This document shows, in pieces, positions 8,750-17,598 of a DNA stretch of 64,000 nt (position 1 is the first letter of the stretch; each line of letters begins with the position of its first letter). Origin of the DNA: Nocardia speluncae NBRC 108251 (lineage in GTDB: Bacteria > Actinomycetota > Actinomycetes > Mycobacteriales > Mycobacteriaceae); NCBI RefSeq assembly GCF_001613245.1, contig NZ_BDBZ01000002.1:682001-746000 (forward strand), given 5' to 3'. The notes below the pieces were generated by a model that saw nothing but the letters and a program-made list of their open reading frames with translations, had not been told where the DNA came from and ran no database searches. Position numbers and translations under genes: made by a program.

Positions 8750-10395
8750 AGCACCCTCCTCGCTCGGGCATCGCCGGGTACAGGCGCCTCGGCCACCCCG
8801 CCCGCGGCATCCGCCGTCACCGCGGGGGCCGCGTGGATCATCTGACCGTTACCGGCGTAGATCCCGACCCGCGCGGGGCCGCGTTCGGCGAACTCGCTGA
8901 AGATCAGGTCTCCCGGCTGTATTCCGCTGATCGAAACCTCGGTTCCGGCCTCCCACTGCTGTTCCGCGGTACGGGGGAGCGAAACCTCGCCACCGGAGGC
9001 GGCGAATACTGCGGCCGAGGTGAGCCCCGGGCCGTCGAGTCCGCCGCTGCTGGGGCCCTGTGGCCCACCACCGCCCCAGACGTACGGGGTGCCCAGCCAT
9101 TCGTGGGCGGCTCGGACGACCTCGCTGCCTGCGGTGGCGTCGGCATCGGGAGCGAAGCGGCCGGAAGCGCCGGGATCGCGGTACTCCGCCTCCATGGCCA
9201 GGATGTTCGCGACGTACGGCTGGGTTTCCGAATAGTGCGCGGCAAACTGATTGGGCATACCGCCGGAGGCCAGTACCGCACCTTCGCCCGCGTTGTAGGC
9301 GGCCAGCGTCAGCGCGACCACATCGCCGTGCACACGCCCCTCTGCGATCCATCCGTTGATCTTGTGCGCAATCGCGCACATATAACGTCCCTGGCCCATG
9401 ATGGCGTCACCGTCGTCCCATACACTGGCCGCCCCGTTGCCGTCGGCATCGATGACATAGGGCTGCCCGTCGTCGGGGTTCGTACTGGCGGCGGTACCCG
9501 GCAGGAACTGTGCGAGACCCTGCGCTCCCGCCGGCGAGGTGAGTCCGCGGCGGAAACCGGACTCCTGCCGACCCTGTGCGGCCAGCAGCGACGGTGTGAC
9601 CTCCCGGCACAGAGAACCCGCTCGGCGGTACCAGATCTCGAGTTCCGGCGGCACCTTCCCACCGGCCAGCGCCCCACCCGGCGTACCGAAACCGCGTACG
9701 CACTCCGGGTCCGTCGAATAAGCTCGCGCACCGCCGAGGTCGGGAGTCGGCGCGCCGTCGAGCCAGGGCACCGGATCGATCTGCCGGCCACCGGTGAATC
9801 GGCCGCCGGGCACGACCTCGAAATGCAGGTGCGGACCGCTGGATTCACCGGCCGAGCCGACCGCCCCGATATGCTGCCCGGCCCGCACCTGCTCCCCCAC
9901 TCGCACCAGCACGCCGTGGTCCCACATATGTCCGTAGACCGCCGAGAACGCCCGGCCGTTACGCGGATCGGTGGAATCGACCACGATCCAGTTCCCGAAG
10001 CCGGACGCTGGACCAGCGGCCACCACCACCCCGTCGGTGACCGAGAAGATGGGGGCCCCATCGGGCGCCGCCAGGTCGATACCTTTGTGGCCGCCGCCGC
10101 GTGAACCGAAGACATCGGAGACCGAGAAGGTTCCGGCGGCCATCGGCCAGGTGCGGTCCAGCGGTCCCGCATCGGCCGCGAGTACAGGTGTGGCGGTCGC
10201 CGCGGGGTTGGTGGTCGCACTCGGAATATCGCCCGCCGCTCGCGGGTCGCCGCCCGGCGGGGCCGATCCGCTCGGGTCCACCACCGAGCCCCCTTCACAG
10301 GGGTCGTCGACCGCGGGCAGCACGATGACCAGAATCACCGTCATCAACCCGAGTACCAGTCCGAGCGCTGTCCACAGCACCGATTTCGCGTTCAC
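8746..10395 (-). CDS. Three-domain cell-wall hydrolase (M23, lytic transglycosylase, NlpC/P60-like)
   Basis: A membrane-anchored protein (TM about 5-28) that should open the wall for the secretion apparatus. Numbering is from GTG 10395. The M23 domain has H103/D107 ('GHKGIDLA') and 'HLHFE' (H189, H191). The lytic transglycosylase domain has Glu278 in 'GRQESGFR', then 'SPAGAQGLAQFLPGT' and 'LAAYNAGEGAV'. The C-terminal NlpC/P60 fold (about 425-530) lacks the catalytic Cys ('LDGPGL' where the family has DCSG) and the catalytic His ('ARVGIY' where the family has HVGIY), so it is probably inactive. A TTG at 10446 in frame is an alternative start but would overlap the upstream gene by 38 bases. 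Confidence 0.9.
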   Translation of the reverse strand: MNAKSVLWTALGLVLGLMTVILVIVLPAVDDPCEGGSVVDPSGSAPPGGDPRAAGDIPSATTNPAATATPVLAADAGPLDRTWPMAAGTFSVSDVFGSRGGGHKGIDLAAPDGAPIFSVTDGVVVAAGPASGFGNWIVVDSTDPRNGRAFSAVYGHMWDHGVLVRVGEQVRAGQHIGAVGSAGESSGPHLHFEVVPGGRFTGGRQIDPVPWLDGAPTPDLGGARAYSTDPECVRGFGTPGGALAGGKVPPELEIWYRRAGSLCREVTPSLLAAQGRQESGFRRGLTSPAGAQGLAQFLPGTAASTNPDDGQPYVIDADGNGAASVWDDGDAIMGQGRYMCAIAHKINGWIAEGRVHGDVVALTLAAYNAGEGAVLASGGMPNQFAAHYSETQPYVANILAMEAEYRDPGASGRFAPDADATAGSEVVRAAHEWLGTPYVWGGGGPQGPSSGGLDGPGLTSAAVFAASGGEVSLPRTAEQQWEAGTEVSISGIQPGDLIFSEFAERGPARVGIYAGNGQMIHAAPAVTADAAGGVAEAPVPGDARARRVL

Positions 10396-10408
10396 GGCCG
10401 CGCCGGGT

Positions 10409-10717
10409 TCACGTGTGGCGCCGGCTTTCGTTGAGAGTGTCCGCAAGCGCCCGGTTCACTTCGGCCGCCGCAGCCAACTGCTGTTGCAGCAGTGTGACCT
10501 TCCGCCGCAAGGCGACCGCATCCATCCGGTCCAGCCCCGGTCCTTCCGCTGCACGTACCCAGTTGCGTACCGAGTTCGTGTGCACCCCGATCTGTTCGGC
10601 CACGAGCCGGCATGCTTCCGATTCGCTGCGCAGTTTGCCGGTCAGCGCGACGACCTGTTTCACCGCGGCAGCGCGAACTTCGGGCGATACCCGCCGATAC
10701 GACCGGTGCGGCATCAT
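10409..10717 (-). CDS. IS3 OrfA-like helix-turn-helix protein in the secretion operon
   Basis: A 102-residue protein with the fold of IS3/IS911 OrfA. The start 'RRVSPEVRAAAVKQVVAL' leads to an HTH 'ACRLVAEQIGVHTNSVRNWVRAAEG', then a leucine-rich coiled coil 'ALRRKVTLLQQQLAAAA'. No OrfB with the DDE catalytic domain and no terminal inverted repeats are nearby. Its start overlaps the VirB4 stop (ATGA, 10714-10717) and its codon use matches the operon. It therefore looks like a captured DNA-binding protein, not a live insertion sequence. A regulatory or DNA-handling role is inference. Confidence 0.75.
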   Translation of the reverse strand: MMPHRSYRRVSPEVRAAAVKQVVALTGKLRSESEACRLVAEQIGVHTNSVRNWVRAAEGPGLDRMDAVALRRKVTLLQQQLAAAAEVNRALADTLNESRRHT

Positions 10718-12783
10718 GAACCGCTCCCTCCGCCGGGATACGCACCGTCGCCGGGCGCGGCCTCACGGGCGCCGGAGCGTCCCGGATGTGCGGTGAATTC
10801 GTCGAACCGCTGGTTGGTGTCGTGGATTCCGCTGAGTTTCTCGGCGGCGGTGAATTCCATATGGAACGGGATACCGGGCCGGCGATCCTCACCGATCTTC
10901 AGCAGGAATTTTCCGGTACCCGGTGGAGAGGGCCGCACCTGCCCCGGTTTGAGCGCCTCCCCCGTAAGCGCCTGGGGAGCCGACCAGCTCGTCACCATCT
11001 CCTCCTCGGCGGCGGTGAACGGCACCGTACTGTCCAGCCGTTTGATTTCCTCGGCCGGCAGGGCGCCGAAGATCTTGGCGCGCGCGCGTTCCAGGAAGCC
11101 GAGGGCCTTGGCTATGGCCGCCTCCGATCCGAGCGACTGCAAATCCTTGATGGTGTGACTGATCATGATCAGCGCGGTGGCGATACCGCGCTGCAGGCGG
11201 GTCAGTTCGTCGACCCGGTCGACCATGAAATCGCCGAGGCCGAGCACCTGCCACAACTCGTCCATCACCACCTGGAAGTACCGCTGCGGGGCCATCCCCG
11301 CATCGGTGAGAGTGTGCGCCGCCTCCACCGCGGCGAAACCGTCGGCCCAGCAGGCCAGCATGACGGCGGCCTTGAGCTTCTTGTCCCCGTTCGGGATATG
11401 GGAAACATCGATGCACACCGCCACCGAATCGGTATCGATCGGCACCGTCGTCTGGCCGTTGAACACCGCACCGAACGGGCCTTGAGTAAGGGCACGCAAC
11501 GAACGCCGCAGCCCCCTGATCGCCTCCTGGTATTCGCTCGCGCTGTCCGCGCCGGCGTCCAGCATCATCTCCTCGCCGCCGGCGACGATGACCTCCAGCA
11601 GGTTCTCCATGATCGGCGGCCGATCCGGGCTGTACCCGCTGCCCGGCCGATACAGGATCCCCAGTGCAGTGGAGATCAATGTCTCCTCGTAGTCACGCAC
11701 CCGGGCCCCGCGCACGAGTTCCACCAGCCCCGCGATCAACGTCACCTGCCGGGCGTGCAGATCCTGCAAGACCTGACGCTGCAATTCGGGGTGTTCGGCC
11801 AACCGCGGCACGATATCGCCCAGGACCCCGCCCGCCAATGGGTTGAGTTTGCCGTGGCCGTACCCCAGGTCGATCACCTGCCCGCCGACCAGTTCTACCA
11901 GTCGCCGATAGTCGGGTTTGACATCGGCGAGGATCAACGGGGTGATGCTCTGCGCGACTCCCCCGAGGACGATCCGGCGGACCAGTGACGACTTGCCGAA
12001 ACCATTGAGCCCCAGAACGAAAAGGCTGGGTGCAGTGATGAAACTGCCGCGCATGAACCAGTTCATCGGATCGAAGCAGACGGGCGCGCCGGTATGCAGA
12101 TGGGACCCCAACGGGGTCCCGATCAGCGGTGCCCCGGCGCCTACGGACCACGGCCACAGCCCGGCCACCTGCGCGGTCGTGGCCCGGTACTCGACCGGGC
12201 GGCCCACGACATTCATCCGGCCGCCACCGGCCCCCGCATAACCACGCTCGGTCAACTGTGCGGTCTGCCGGTCGAAACCGTCCTGGAATTCCTGTTCCGC
12301 GCGGGCCTCGTAGTTGCGCCGGCGGATATCGTCGGTGCGGACCCGGAAGGTAGCCCAGGCCGCGCGCAATCCGGCACCCTCACGGCTGAGCTCCTCCAGC
12401 CGGGAGCGGGTCGTGGGATCGAGCAGCGGTGGGCCCGACTGCTTACGTTTCTCGGCCCGGACTTTCGCCCGGCGCGCGACCTTGTCGAACTCCGGGGTAC
12501 CCATCGCCCGGTCCGCGGTCGTATCGACCCGGTTGCGGCGCACCTGTTCCCGGTGTGCCGTACCCCGTTCGCGCGGGACCCGGCCGCCCGGATCGGCAGT
12601 GCGCGAAGTCCCGCCCCGGCGTTCGGTACGCGAGCCGCCGCCCTCGCGCCGCCGGCCGGTCCCGGAGCCGGGTTCGGCGTCCTGGGCGCGCCGGTCGTCG
12701 TCCCGGCCCGATCGTGCCCGCTCGCCGGTGGCGACCCGGACCCGGTTCCGTTCCCGCAAGGGGGGCTCGTGCTCGCGTACCAT
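10714..12783 (-). CDS. VirB4/TraC-type secretion ATPase
   Basis: A 689-residue ATPase that powers assembly or transport. The first 115 residues are Arg/Gly/Glu-rich and look disordered. The ATPase part has Walker A 'GLNGFGKSS' (258-266) and Walker B 'YFQVVMDE' (502-509) followed by 'LWQVLGLGDF'. A VirB4-like 'ALIMISHTIKDLQSLG' and 'ARAKIFGALPAEEIKRLDS' come after. It lies 7 bases downstream of the SCO6880-family gene and overlaps the HTH gene. The usual VirB4 N-terminal half is short and may be supplied by the SCO6880 neighbour (inference). Confidence 0.92.
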   Translation of the reverse strand: MVREHEPPLRERNRVRVATGERARSGRDDDRRAQDAEPGSGTGRRREGGGSRTERRGGTSRTADPGGRVPRERGTAHREQVRRNRVDTTADRAMGTPEFDKVARRAKVRAEKRKQSGPPLLDPTTRSRLEELSREGAGLRAAWATFRVRTDDIRRRNYEARAEQEFQDGFDRQTAQLTERGYAGAGGGRMNVVGRPVEYRATTAQVAGLWPWSVGAGAPLIGTPLGSHLHTGAPVCFDPMNWFMRGSFITAPSLFVLGLNGFGKSSLVRRIVLGGVAQSITPLILADVKPDYRRLVELVGGQVIDLGYGHGKLNPLAGGVLGDIVPRLAEHPELQRQVLQDLHARQVTLIAGLVELVRGARVRDYEETLISTALGILYRPGSGYSPDRPPIMENLLEVIVAGGEEMMLDAGADSASEYQEAIRGLRRSLRALTQGPFGAVFNGQTTVPIDTDSVAVCIDVSHIPNGDKKLKAAVMLACWADGFAAVEAAHTLTDAGMAPQRYFQVVMDELWQVLGLGDFMVDRVDELTRLQRGIATALIMISHTIKDLQSLGSEAAIAKALGFLERARAKIFGALPAEEIKRLDSTVPFTAAEEEMVTSWSAPQALTGEALKPGQVRPSPPGTGKFLLKIGEDRRPGIPFHMEFTAAEKLSGIHDTNQRFDEFTAHPGRSGAREAAPGDGAYPGGGSGS

Positions 12784-12790
12784 CAGTCGT

Positions 12791-14281
12791 TCACCCTGCC
12801 AATGCTTTCGGAATGGTCGCGTGCTCGGGCAGAATCACCCCGCAGCCGAGCGATGCCGCGAAGGCCGCGGCCTGGTAGCGGTAGCACCGGCGGATCTTCA
12901 ACCGGGCCTGGGTCGACAGGTCGCGGGTGATGGCTTCGATCCGCGGCAGATCGCCGCGCATGGGTTCGGTGACAGTGACCAGCGCACCGAACCGGGTGAC
13001 ACCGTGCCCGCGGGCCTGTTCCTCGCGGGCCTGCTGGGTCGCGCCTACCCGCAGAGTCGCCGAGGCCGACACCACGCCGCGTTCGCTCTGCTGTGCGACC
13101 AGGGCGTTCTTGAAATCGTCGTCCACGATCTCGGCGGCGTCGGCGGCCGAATGCGGCCGGTACACGATGGCGATCCGCTTCCGCGGCACCTCCGGGTTCG
13201 GCGCGAGCAGACGCTGCAGAACTCGTTCGTCCACCGCGCCCTCGGGCGCGGTATCCATCTCCCAGGTAACCGACCGGCCGCCGTCGTGGATCAGATGGTC
13301 CCATTTCTCGTCGTGCGATACCGGTCCCGCATCCGCCCAGTCCAGGCCGTGCCCTTCGGGTTCCCCAGCGGCTACCTCGAGGTCGGCCTGCGAGGCCGGG
13401 TCGTAGCTGCGCCGGATGAAGCCGATGACCTCCTCGGCCGACATCGGCTGGGCCCGCACACCGGCCTCGGCGAGCGCGGAGCAGATACCGGGAAGTCGGC
13501 GGCCGATCTCGACCGCTTCCTCGGCCGGGTTCTTCCGCCGTTCCGCGGTGGTCGCTTTGAAGGTGATCGCGACCCGCGGCAGCAGCTGCACCCTTTCCTG
13601 CGGGAGTTCGGTGGCCAGTTCGTACATCACCTGCTGGGCGAGGTCGGGTGATTCCGGCCGGGTAATCGTGGAAACCTCGGTGAGCAGCCGGTTCCCGGTC
13701 TCCGGCACGGTATCGATCACCGGGACGACGGCGACGATATCGCTGGTCTGGCCGACGGAGGCCAGGAACGTGCCCCAGGCCGAAACCCAGCGGTCGATCA
13801 CCGGCTGGTCCACCGCCTCGTGGCCCTGCGGCCATGCCCGCAGCACCACCGTGTACTGCGCGAACTGTGGTAGGTGGATCATGCCGAAGCTGTAACCGCC
13901 GGCGTCGATGCCTTCGTAGAGTTTCGACGAGGCGAGCAGACCGGGCAGGCGGGTGAAACCGCCGGGTACCCGGGAGAATCGGCCGCCGCGGTACACGTGC
14001 TCGCCGCGGCTGCGTGAACGCATCCAGTGGAACATCATCAATCCCGTCTCGTAGCCCGAGCGTCCCCCGTGCCGCATCACCAGGGGCGCCATGATCACCA
14101 CACCGGTCCCGCCCACGATGGCGCCCCATTGGAAACCGCCGACCATTGCGACGACCAGCGCGGTGATGACCACCACGAAGCCGAGCACGGTCTCTTCCCA
14201 GCGCAAGCCGAAAAGTCCGGCACTGCGCGGTTTCTGCCACAACCCGTAGGAGCGGCGTTCGTAGGTTTCGGTGCTCGTCAT
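12791..14281 (-). CDS. SCO6880 family type IV secretion membrane protein
   Basis: A 496-residue protein of the SCO6880 type found in actinobacterial conjugation clusters. A paired hydrophobic hairpin at about 33-72 resembles VirB3/PrgI, and a soluble region of 400 residues resembles the N-terminal part of VirB4 ('RLPGLLASSKLYEGIDAGG', 'FGMIHLPQFAQYTVVLRAW', 'RIEAITRDLSTQARLKIR'). No Walker motif is present, so it is not the ATPase itself. ATG 14281 overlaps the VirB6-like stop (14278-14281). It is probably the inner-membrane platform partner of the VirB4 gene downstream. Confidence 0.85.
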   Translation of the reverse strand: MTSTETYERRSYGLWQKPRSAGLFGLRWEETVLGFVVVITALVVAMVGGFQWGAIVGGTGVVIMAPLVMRHGGRSGYETGLMMFHWMRSRSRGEHVYRGGRFSRVPGGFTRLPGLLASSKLYEGIDAGGYSFGMIHLPQFAQYTVVLRAWPQGHEAVDQPVIDRWVSAWGTFLASVGQTSDIVAVVPVIDTVPETGNRLLTEVSTITRPESPDLAQQVMYELATELPQERVQLLPRVAITFKATTAERRKNPAEEAVEIGRRLPGICSALAEAGVRAQPMSAEEVIGFIRRSYDPASQADLEVAAGEPEGHGLDWADAGPVSHDEKWDHLIHDGGRSVTWEMDTAPEGAVDERVLQRLLAPNPEVPRKRIAIVYRPHSAADAAEIVDDDFKNALVAQQSERGVVSASATLRVGATQQAREEQARGHGVTRFGALVTVTEPMRGDLPRIEAITRDLSTQARLKIRRCYRYQAAAFAASLGCGVILPEHATIPKALAG

Positions 14282-15852
14282 CGCGGGATGGTGCTCCTAC
14301 CGAGGTCGGGGGAACGGTTGGTCCAGCGGTCACCCGCGACATCGCCCATGGCTTGATCGGCGCGGCTCATCCCGGTCGTCGCGGACCGGGCAGCGCCGAT
14401 TCCGCTGGCGACGCGGGACGATCCGGACGGTACACCGCCGCCGCGTGGCGGTTCACCCGACCGTTGGGGTGGTGGCGCCGCGGCGCCACCACCGCCACCG
14501 CGTGGCGGAGGCGTAGGCCGCGGGGCACCGCCGACGCGACTGCCCCCGGGCGGCGGGGGACCCGCTGCGCCGCCGACGTATCCGGCGCGACCGGGGGCGG
14601 CCGCGCCCTTGGCTCCCACGGCCTTGGTACCCATGGCACCGAGACCCGCGGCCGCGAGCAGGGTGCCGCCGGTCGCGGTCAGGCCCGAGCCGCCGCTGCC
14701 CACGATCGCCACCGCCGGCGTGACCAGGCGCATCAGTGCCGGCAGGACGAACGCGACACTGCACAGCAGCACGATCGCGACCAGCATGCGCTGGGCTTCC
14801 TCCGCTTCGGGCAGACCGCCTGCGGGGGTCATCTCGTCGACGTGTCCCGCGGTGGTGAAAGCGATCATGTACACAATCGCGGCCACGGGTTTCCACAGCA
14901 TGAACGCGATGATCCAGCCGACCAGTTTCTGATACGACTGCTTACCCGTATTCATCCCGGACGCTGCGGCCGCCAGTGGCAGCACACCGGCCGCGATCAC
15001 CAGCAACCCCTGGCGCACGATGGCGAGGATGATCTGGGCCAGTGCCCCGAGCAGGCCGACAATGGCAATGATCAATACAAGACCGGGTGAGAAGGCTTGC
15101 AACTTGCTGGTTTTCACCATGAGCTCGGCCATGTTGCGGGCGTTGCCGTCGGTGGAGTCCTGGATTATCCATTCGGCGAACCGGTCCGAGGCCACGGTGC
15201 CGGCGACGATGACCGCACCGAGCATCCACGAACTGAACACCACTCTGGTGAACATCCGGAACGATTCGGCCGCTTCGTTCATGGCGGCGCCGCGTCTGGC
15301 TTCGGCCAGGCGTAGTCCGGTGATGATGATCGAGGCGATCAACAGCAGTATCTGTACCTGATAGGTGTAATCGTTGATCTTGGTGAACAGAGTGCCCGAA
15401 TCGCTGGCCACCTCGTTGGGCACCTTCATCCAGAAGGTCAACGCCAGGATGATGGCCTCACCGAGGCCGTTCATCAGCGAATCGACCACCTTGCCGAAGG
15501 TGGAATCCCACGCCTTGTCCTTGACCGCGGTCGCGGCCTCGCCGGGATGAGCCGCCGCATTACCCGCCTTGCAGACTGCCGCTGCGGCATCGCCGAGCGA
15601 TATTCCGGGGATACCGAGATCGTCGAGCGCGTCGTGTATCTCGTTGCAGGTCTGATCCCAGCCGTAAGGCTGGCTGTTGGCCACGGCCGGAGTCGTGACC
15701 ATCACCGTGAAGATCACCGCGAAGATGGTGACAAATCGTCTGGCCAGCGACACCCGCCGCGAAACAGCCGGGTCCGGGCGGCGGCCGTCGGGGTCACTGT
15801 CTTCGCGCACTACCTGAGCTTCCACTTTCCGTCCCAACAACGGAATCACCAT
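14278..15852 (-). CDS. VirB6/TrbL-like polytopic membrane protein
   Basis: A 524-residue protein. A basic start is followed by a signal-like helix ending 'TTPAVANSQPYG', then an extracytoplasmic loop with two Cys, then about six transmembrane helices ('QILLLIASIIITGLRLAEARRG' region, 'GLVLIIAIVGLLGALAQIIL' region, 'MLVAIVLLCSVAFVLPALM'). A long Gly/Pro/Ser/Arg-rich tail (about 400-524) is low-complexity. This is the layout of VirB6/TrbL channel proteins. ATG 15852 is chosen over GTG 15861 because GGAGAGG (15862-15868) is properly spaced only for the former; it overlaps the upstream stop by 7 bases. Confidence 0.87.
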   Translation of the reverse strand: MVIPLLGRKVEAQVVREDSDPDGRRPDPAVSRRVSLARRFVTIFAVIFTVMVTTPAVANSQPYGWDQTCNEIHDALDDLGIPGISLGDAAAAVCKAGNAAAHPGEAATAVKDKAWDSTFGKVVDSLMNGLGEAIILALTFWMKVPNEVASDSGTLFTKINDYTYQVQILLLIASIIITGLRLAEARRGAAMNEAAESFRMFTRVVFSSWMLGAVIVAGTVASDRFAEWIIQDSTDGNARNMAELMVKTSKLQAFSPGLVLIIAIVGLLGALAQIILAIVRQGLLVIAAGVLPLAAAASGMNTGKQSYQKLVGWIIAFMLWKPVAAIVYMIAFTTAGHVDEMTPAGGLPEAEEAQRMLVAIVLLCSVAFVLPALMRLVTPAVAIVGSGGSGLTATGGTLLAAAGLGAMGTKAVGAKGAAAPGRAGYVGGAAGPPPPGGSRVGGAPRPTPPPRGGGGGAAAPPPQRSGEPPRGGGVPSGSSRVASGIGAARSATTGMSRADQAMGDVAGDRWTNRSPDLGRSTIPR

Positions 15853-16652
15853 CGAGTCCACCTCTCCAGCGATTCGACATACTCGGTCTGTGTGTTAGGC
15901 GAGGTGGTGGGCTTCAACCGCCAATCACCCGCATCCCACACCATGATCAGCCGCATGGTCACCCACACCGGTTTCCCGTCCAGCGCCGGAGCGCGCAGCG
16001 CCAGCCGCACTATCGCCATATCGTCGGCGTAGTCGTCGATCTTGAACGCATCGGAGGCCACCAGATACTGGGTGACCGATTCGGGCTGCTGCTCGGGCAG
16101 CGCATCCGCTTCCAGGGCCTTGTCGTAGGCCGCGATCTGCTGTGCCGAAACCCGCACCTGCCGCACGTACAGGTCGCGGTGGGCGGGGCGGGCGTTGAGC
16201 CGGTAGGTGATCTGTGCGGCAGCCAGCGCGGCGCCCTGCGGGGTATGCGAATATCCCACTGCCAGACTGTCTTCTATCCGTTGCGGGCCGTCCGAAGTGG
16301 AGAACGGCACCGAGGCGCCGTACACCCGCTGCCAGCCTCGCGGCCCGGTAGTACCTTCCGGAGCGGCCGTGAGCCAATCCGGATCGGCAGGGTTGCGCTG
16401 TGGCGACGGATCCTGCGGAAGTACTTGTCCTGCCGGGTTGTTCGGAATATCTATGCGGCGGTTGAAGACGTCGGTGTCCGGATCCGCGAAACCCTCACCG
16501 ACCGCGGGGGCGGGCGCGGGGCCGGCTACGGGCTCGTCCTCACGTCCGGTCCACATCACGACGCCCACGATCACGATCAGGGCCAGCACTGCCGCGGACG
16601 CCACGACCCCGAAGGAGACTCGGTCACGCTGATAGGTCTCCTTCCCGCTCAC
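15846..16652 (-). CDS. VirB8-like bitopic protein (paralogue of the next upstream gene)
   Basis: A 268-residue protein: short cytoplasmic start, one transmembrane helix (about 14-34), a Pro/Ala-rich spacer, and an extracytoplasmic domain. The domain carries 'GYSHTPQGAALAAAQITYRL' and ends with a W-rich strand pair ('MRLIMVWDAGDWRLKP'). That ending is typical of NTF2-like VirB8 domains. The following lipoprotein gene (16649-17290) has an equivalent 'GFEHSPAGAGVAAMVHAVRL', so the two look like a duplicated pair that may assemble together. Starts and stops overlap on both sides (ATGA at 16649-16652). Confidence 0.8.
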   Translation of the reverse strand: MSGKETYQRDRVSFGVVASAAVLALIVIVGVVMWTGREDEPVAGPAPAPAVGEGFADPDTDVFNRRIDIPNNPAGQVLPQDPSPQRNPADPDWLTAAPEGTTGPRGWQRVYGASVPFSTSDGPQRIEDSLAVGYSHTPQGAALAAAQITYRLNARPAHRDLYVRQVRVSAQQIAAYDKALEADALPEQQPESVTQYLVASDAFKIDDYADDMAIVRLALRAPALDGKPVWVTMRLIMVWDAGDWRLKPTTSPNTQTEYVESLERWTRW

Positions 16653-17290
16653 TTCGGTGCCTCCACTTTCACTGCGTCACTCGGTATTTCGCCAACCGGC
16701 TCAATGGGTCGCGCGGTCGATTCCGGGTCCGGTAGCCGTAACCGCCAATCGTGGGCGAACCACTCCACCGCCGTATGGTTCACGGCTTTCGAACTGTCCG
16801 AATACTCGCTGTACACGTCCACCACCGCCCGCTGATCGGTGTACTCGGTGATCCGGTACCCGAGCAACCGGGGTGCGTACACCGGATCCGCGGGCCCACT
16901 GATGGACACCTGCACCCGGTTCACCGCCCACTCGTCCTTCGCCGGACCCGGAACCACTTCCCGGGCAGCGATATTCGACCACTGACTGTCATCGGCCACC
17001 GACAGTCGCACGGCATGCACCATCGCCGCAACCCCGGCACCGGCGGGCGAATGCTCGAAACCCGTTGCTGCACCGTCAGTTTCGGTGGTCGGCCCTTGAT
17101 CGGCACGCGGCAGCGGCACACCCTGGAAGGGCTGCCAGCGCACATTCGTCGGTGGCACGGACAGATCCGGCGGCGCCGCCGCTTCACCGCCCCCACAGCC
17201 GACGGCTCCGGTCAGCAGTACTACCGACAGCACCCCGGCAACCCGCAACGCACCGAACCGCGGCGCGGCTGGTGTCTCGGTCGAATTCAT
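16649..17290 (-). CDS. VirB8-like lipoprotein
   Basis: A 213-residue predicted lipoprotein with lipobox 'VGC' after a hydrophobic signal (Cys near residue 32). The mature domain shares the layout of its neighbour at 15846: a 'VRWQPFQGVPLP' strand, 'GFEHSPAGAGVAA', a receptor-like middle, and the closing 'HTAVEWFAHDWRLRLP' that corresponds to the W-rich end of the neighbour. The pair probably forms a periplasmic or wall-side ring. VirB8-likeness is inferred from layout, as sequence similarity to classical VirB8 is low. Confidence 0.78.
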   Translation of the reverse strand: MNSTETPAAPRFGALRVAGVLSVVLLTGAVGCGGGEAAAPPDLSVPPTNVRWQPFQGVPLPRADQGPTTETDGAATGFEHSPAGAGVAAMVHAVRLSVADDSQWSNIAAREVVPGPAKDEWAVNRVQVSISGPADPVYAPRLLGYRITEYTDQRAVVDVYSEYSDSSKAVNHTAVEWFAHDWRLRLPDPESTARPIEPVGEIPSDAVKVEAPK

Positions 17291-17321
17291 CCGCAGGTCG
17301 TTCCCCTCGCCTCGCCCCGGC

Positions 17322-17591
17322 TCATCCGGGCAGGAACGCCAAGGCGATACCGGAGGCGGTACTGGCGACAGCCGCTCCCAGCAGACTCATCAGCACACCG
17401 TGCGACGCGTCGTTCATCGCCAGATCGCCCTTGAAGGTGAGCCACAGTTTGCCCGCCGAGACGATCAACCACGCCAGACAGCCCATGAGGACGAACCACA
17501 GCAGCCAGTTCAACAGCTGCATCAGCGGTTCCAGCACCTCGGCCGGCATCTGTTTATAAGCCAGTACACCGGCCGCCCCGACCAGATCCAT
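17322..17591 (-). CDS. Pilin-like small membrane protein 2
   Basis: An 89-residue protein with two hydrophobic segments (about 24-47 and 64-86) linked by a short polar loop 'KGDLAMNDASHG', the layout of VirB2/TrbC pilins. It shares 'WFVL' and the 'AGK' at the end of helix 1 with the gene just upstream (17599), which lies only 7 bases away. The two look like tandem duplicates. No signal peptidase site is clear. It is probably a core membrane subunit of the secretion channel or pilus. Confidence 0.75.
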   Translation of the reverse strand: MDLVGAAGVLAYKQMPAEVLEPLMQLLNWLLWFVLMGCLAWLIVSAGKLWLTFKGDLAMNDASHGVLMSLLGAAVASTASGIALAFLPG

Positions 17592-17598
17592 CTCTACC

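Noticed and set aside
10409..10717. A live IS3 insertion sequence
   Set aside because: No OrfB, no terminal inverted repeats and no target duplication; the gene is coupled into the operon.
12783..14342. A 519-codon minus-strand frame parallel to the SCO6880-family gene
   Set aside because: It is a shifted reading of the same stretch, Arg/Gly-rich, while the 12791-14281 frame has clear family sequence and coupled ends.
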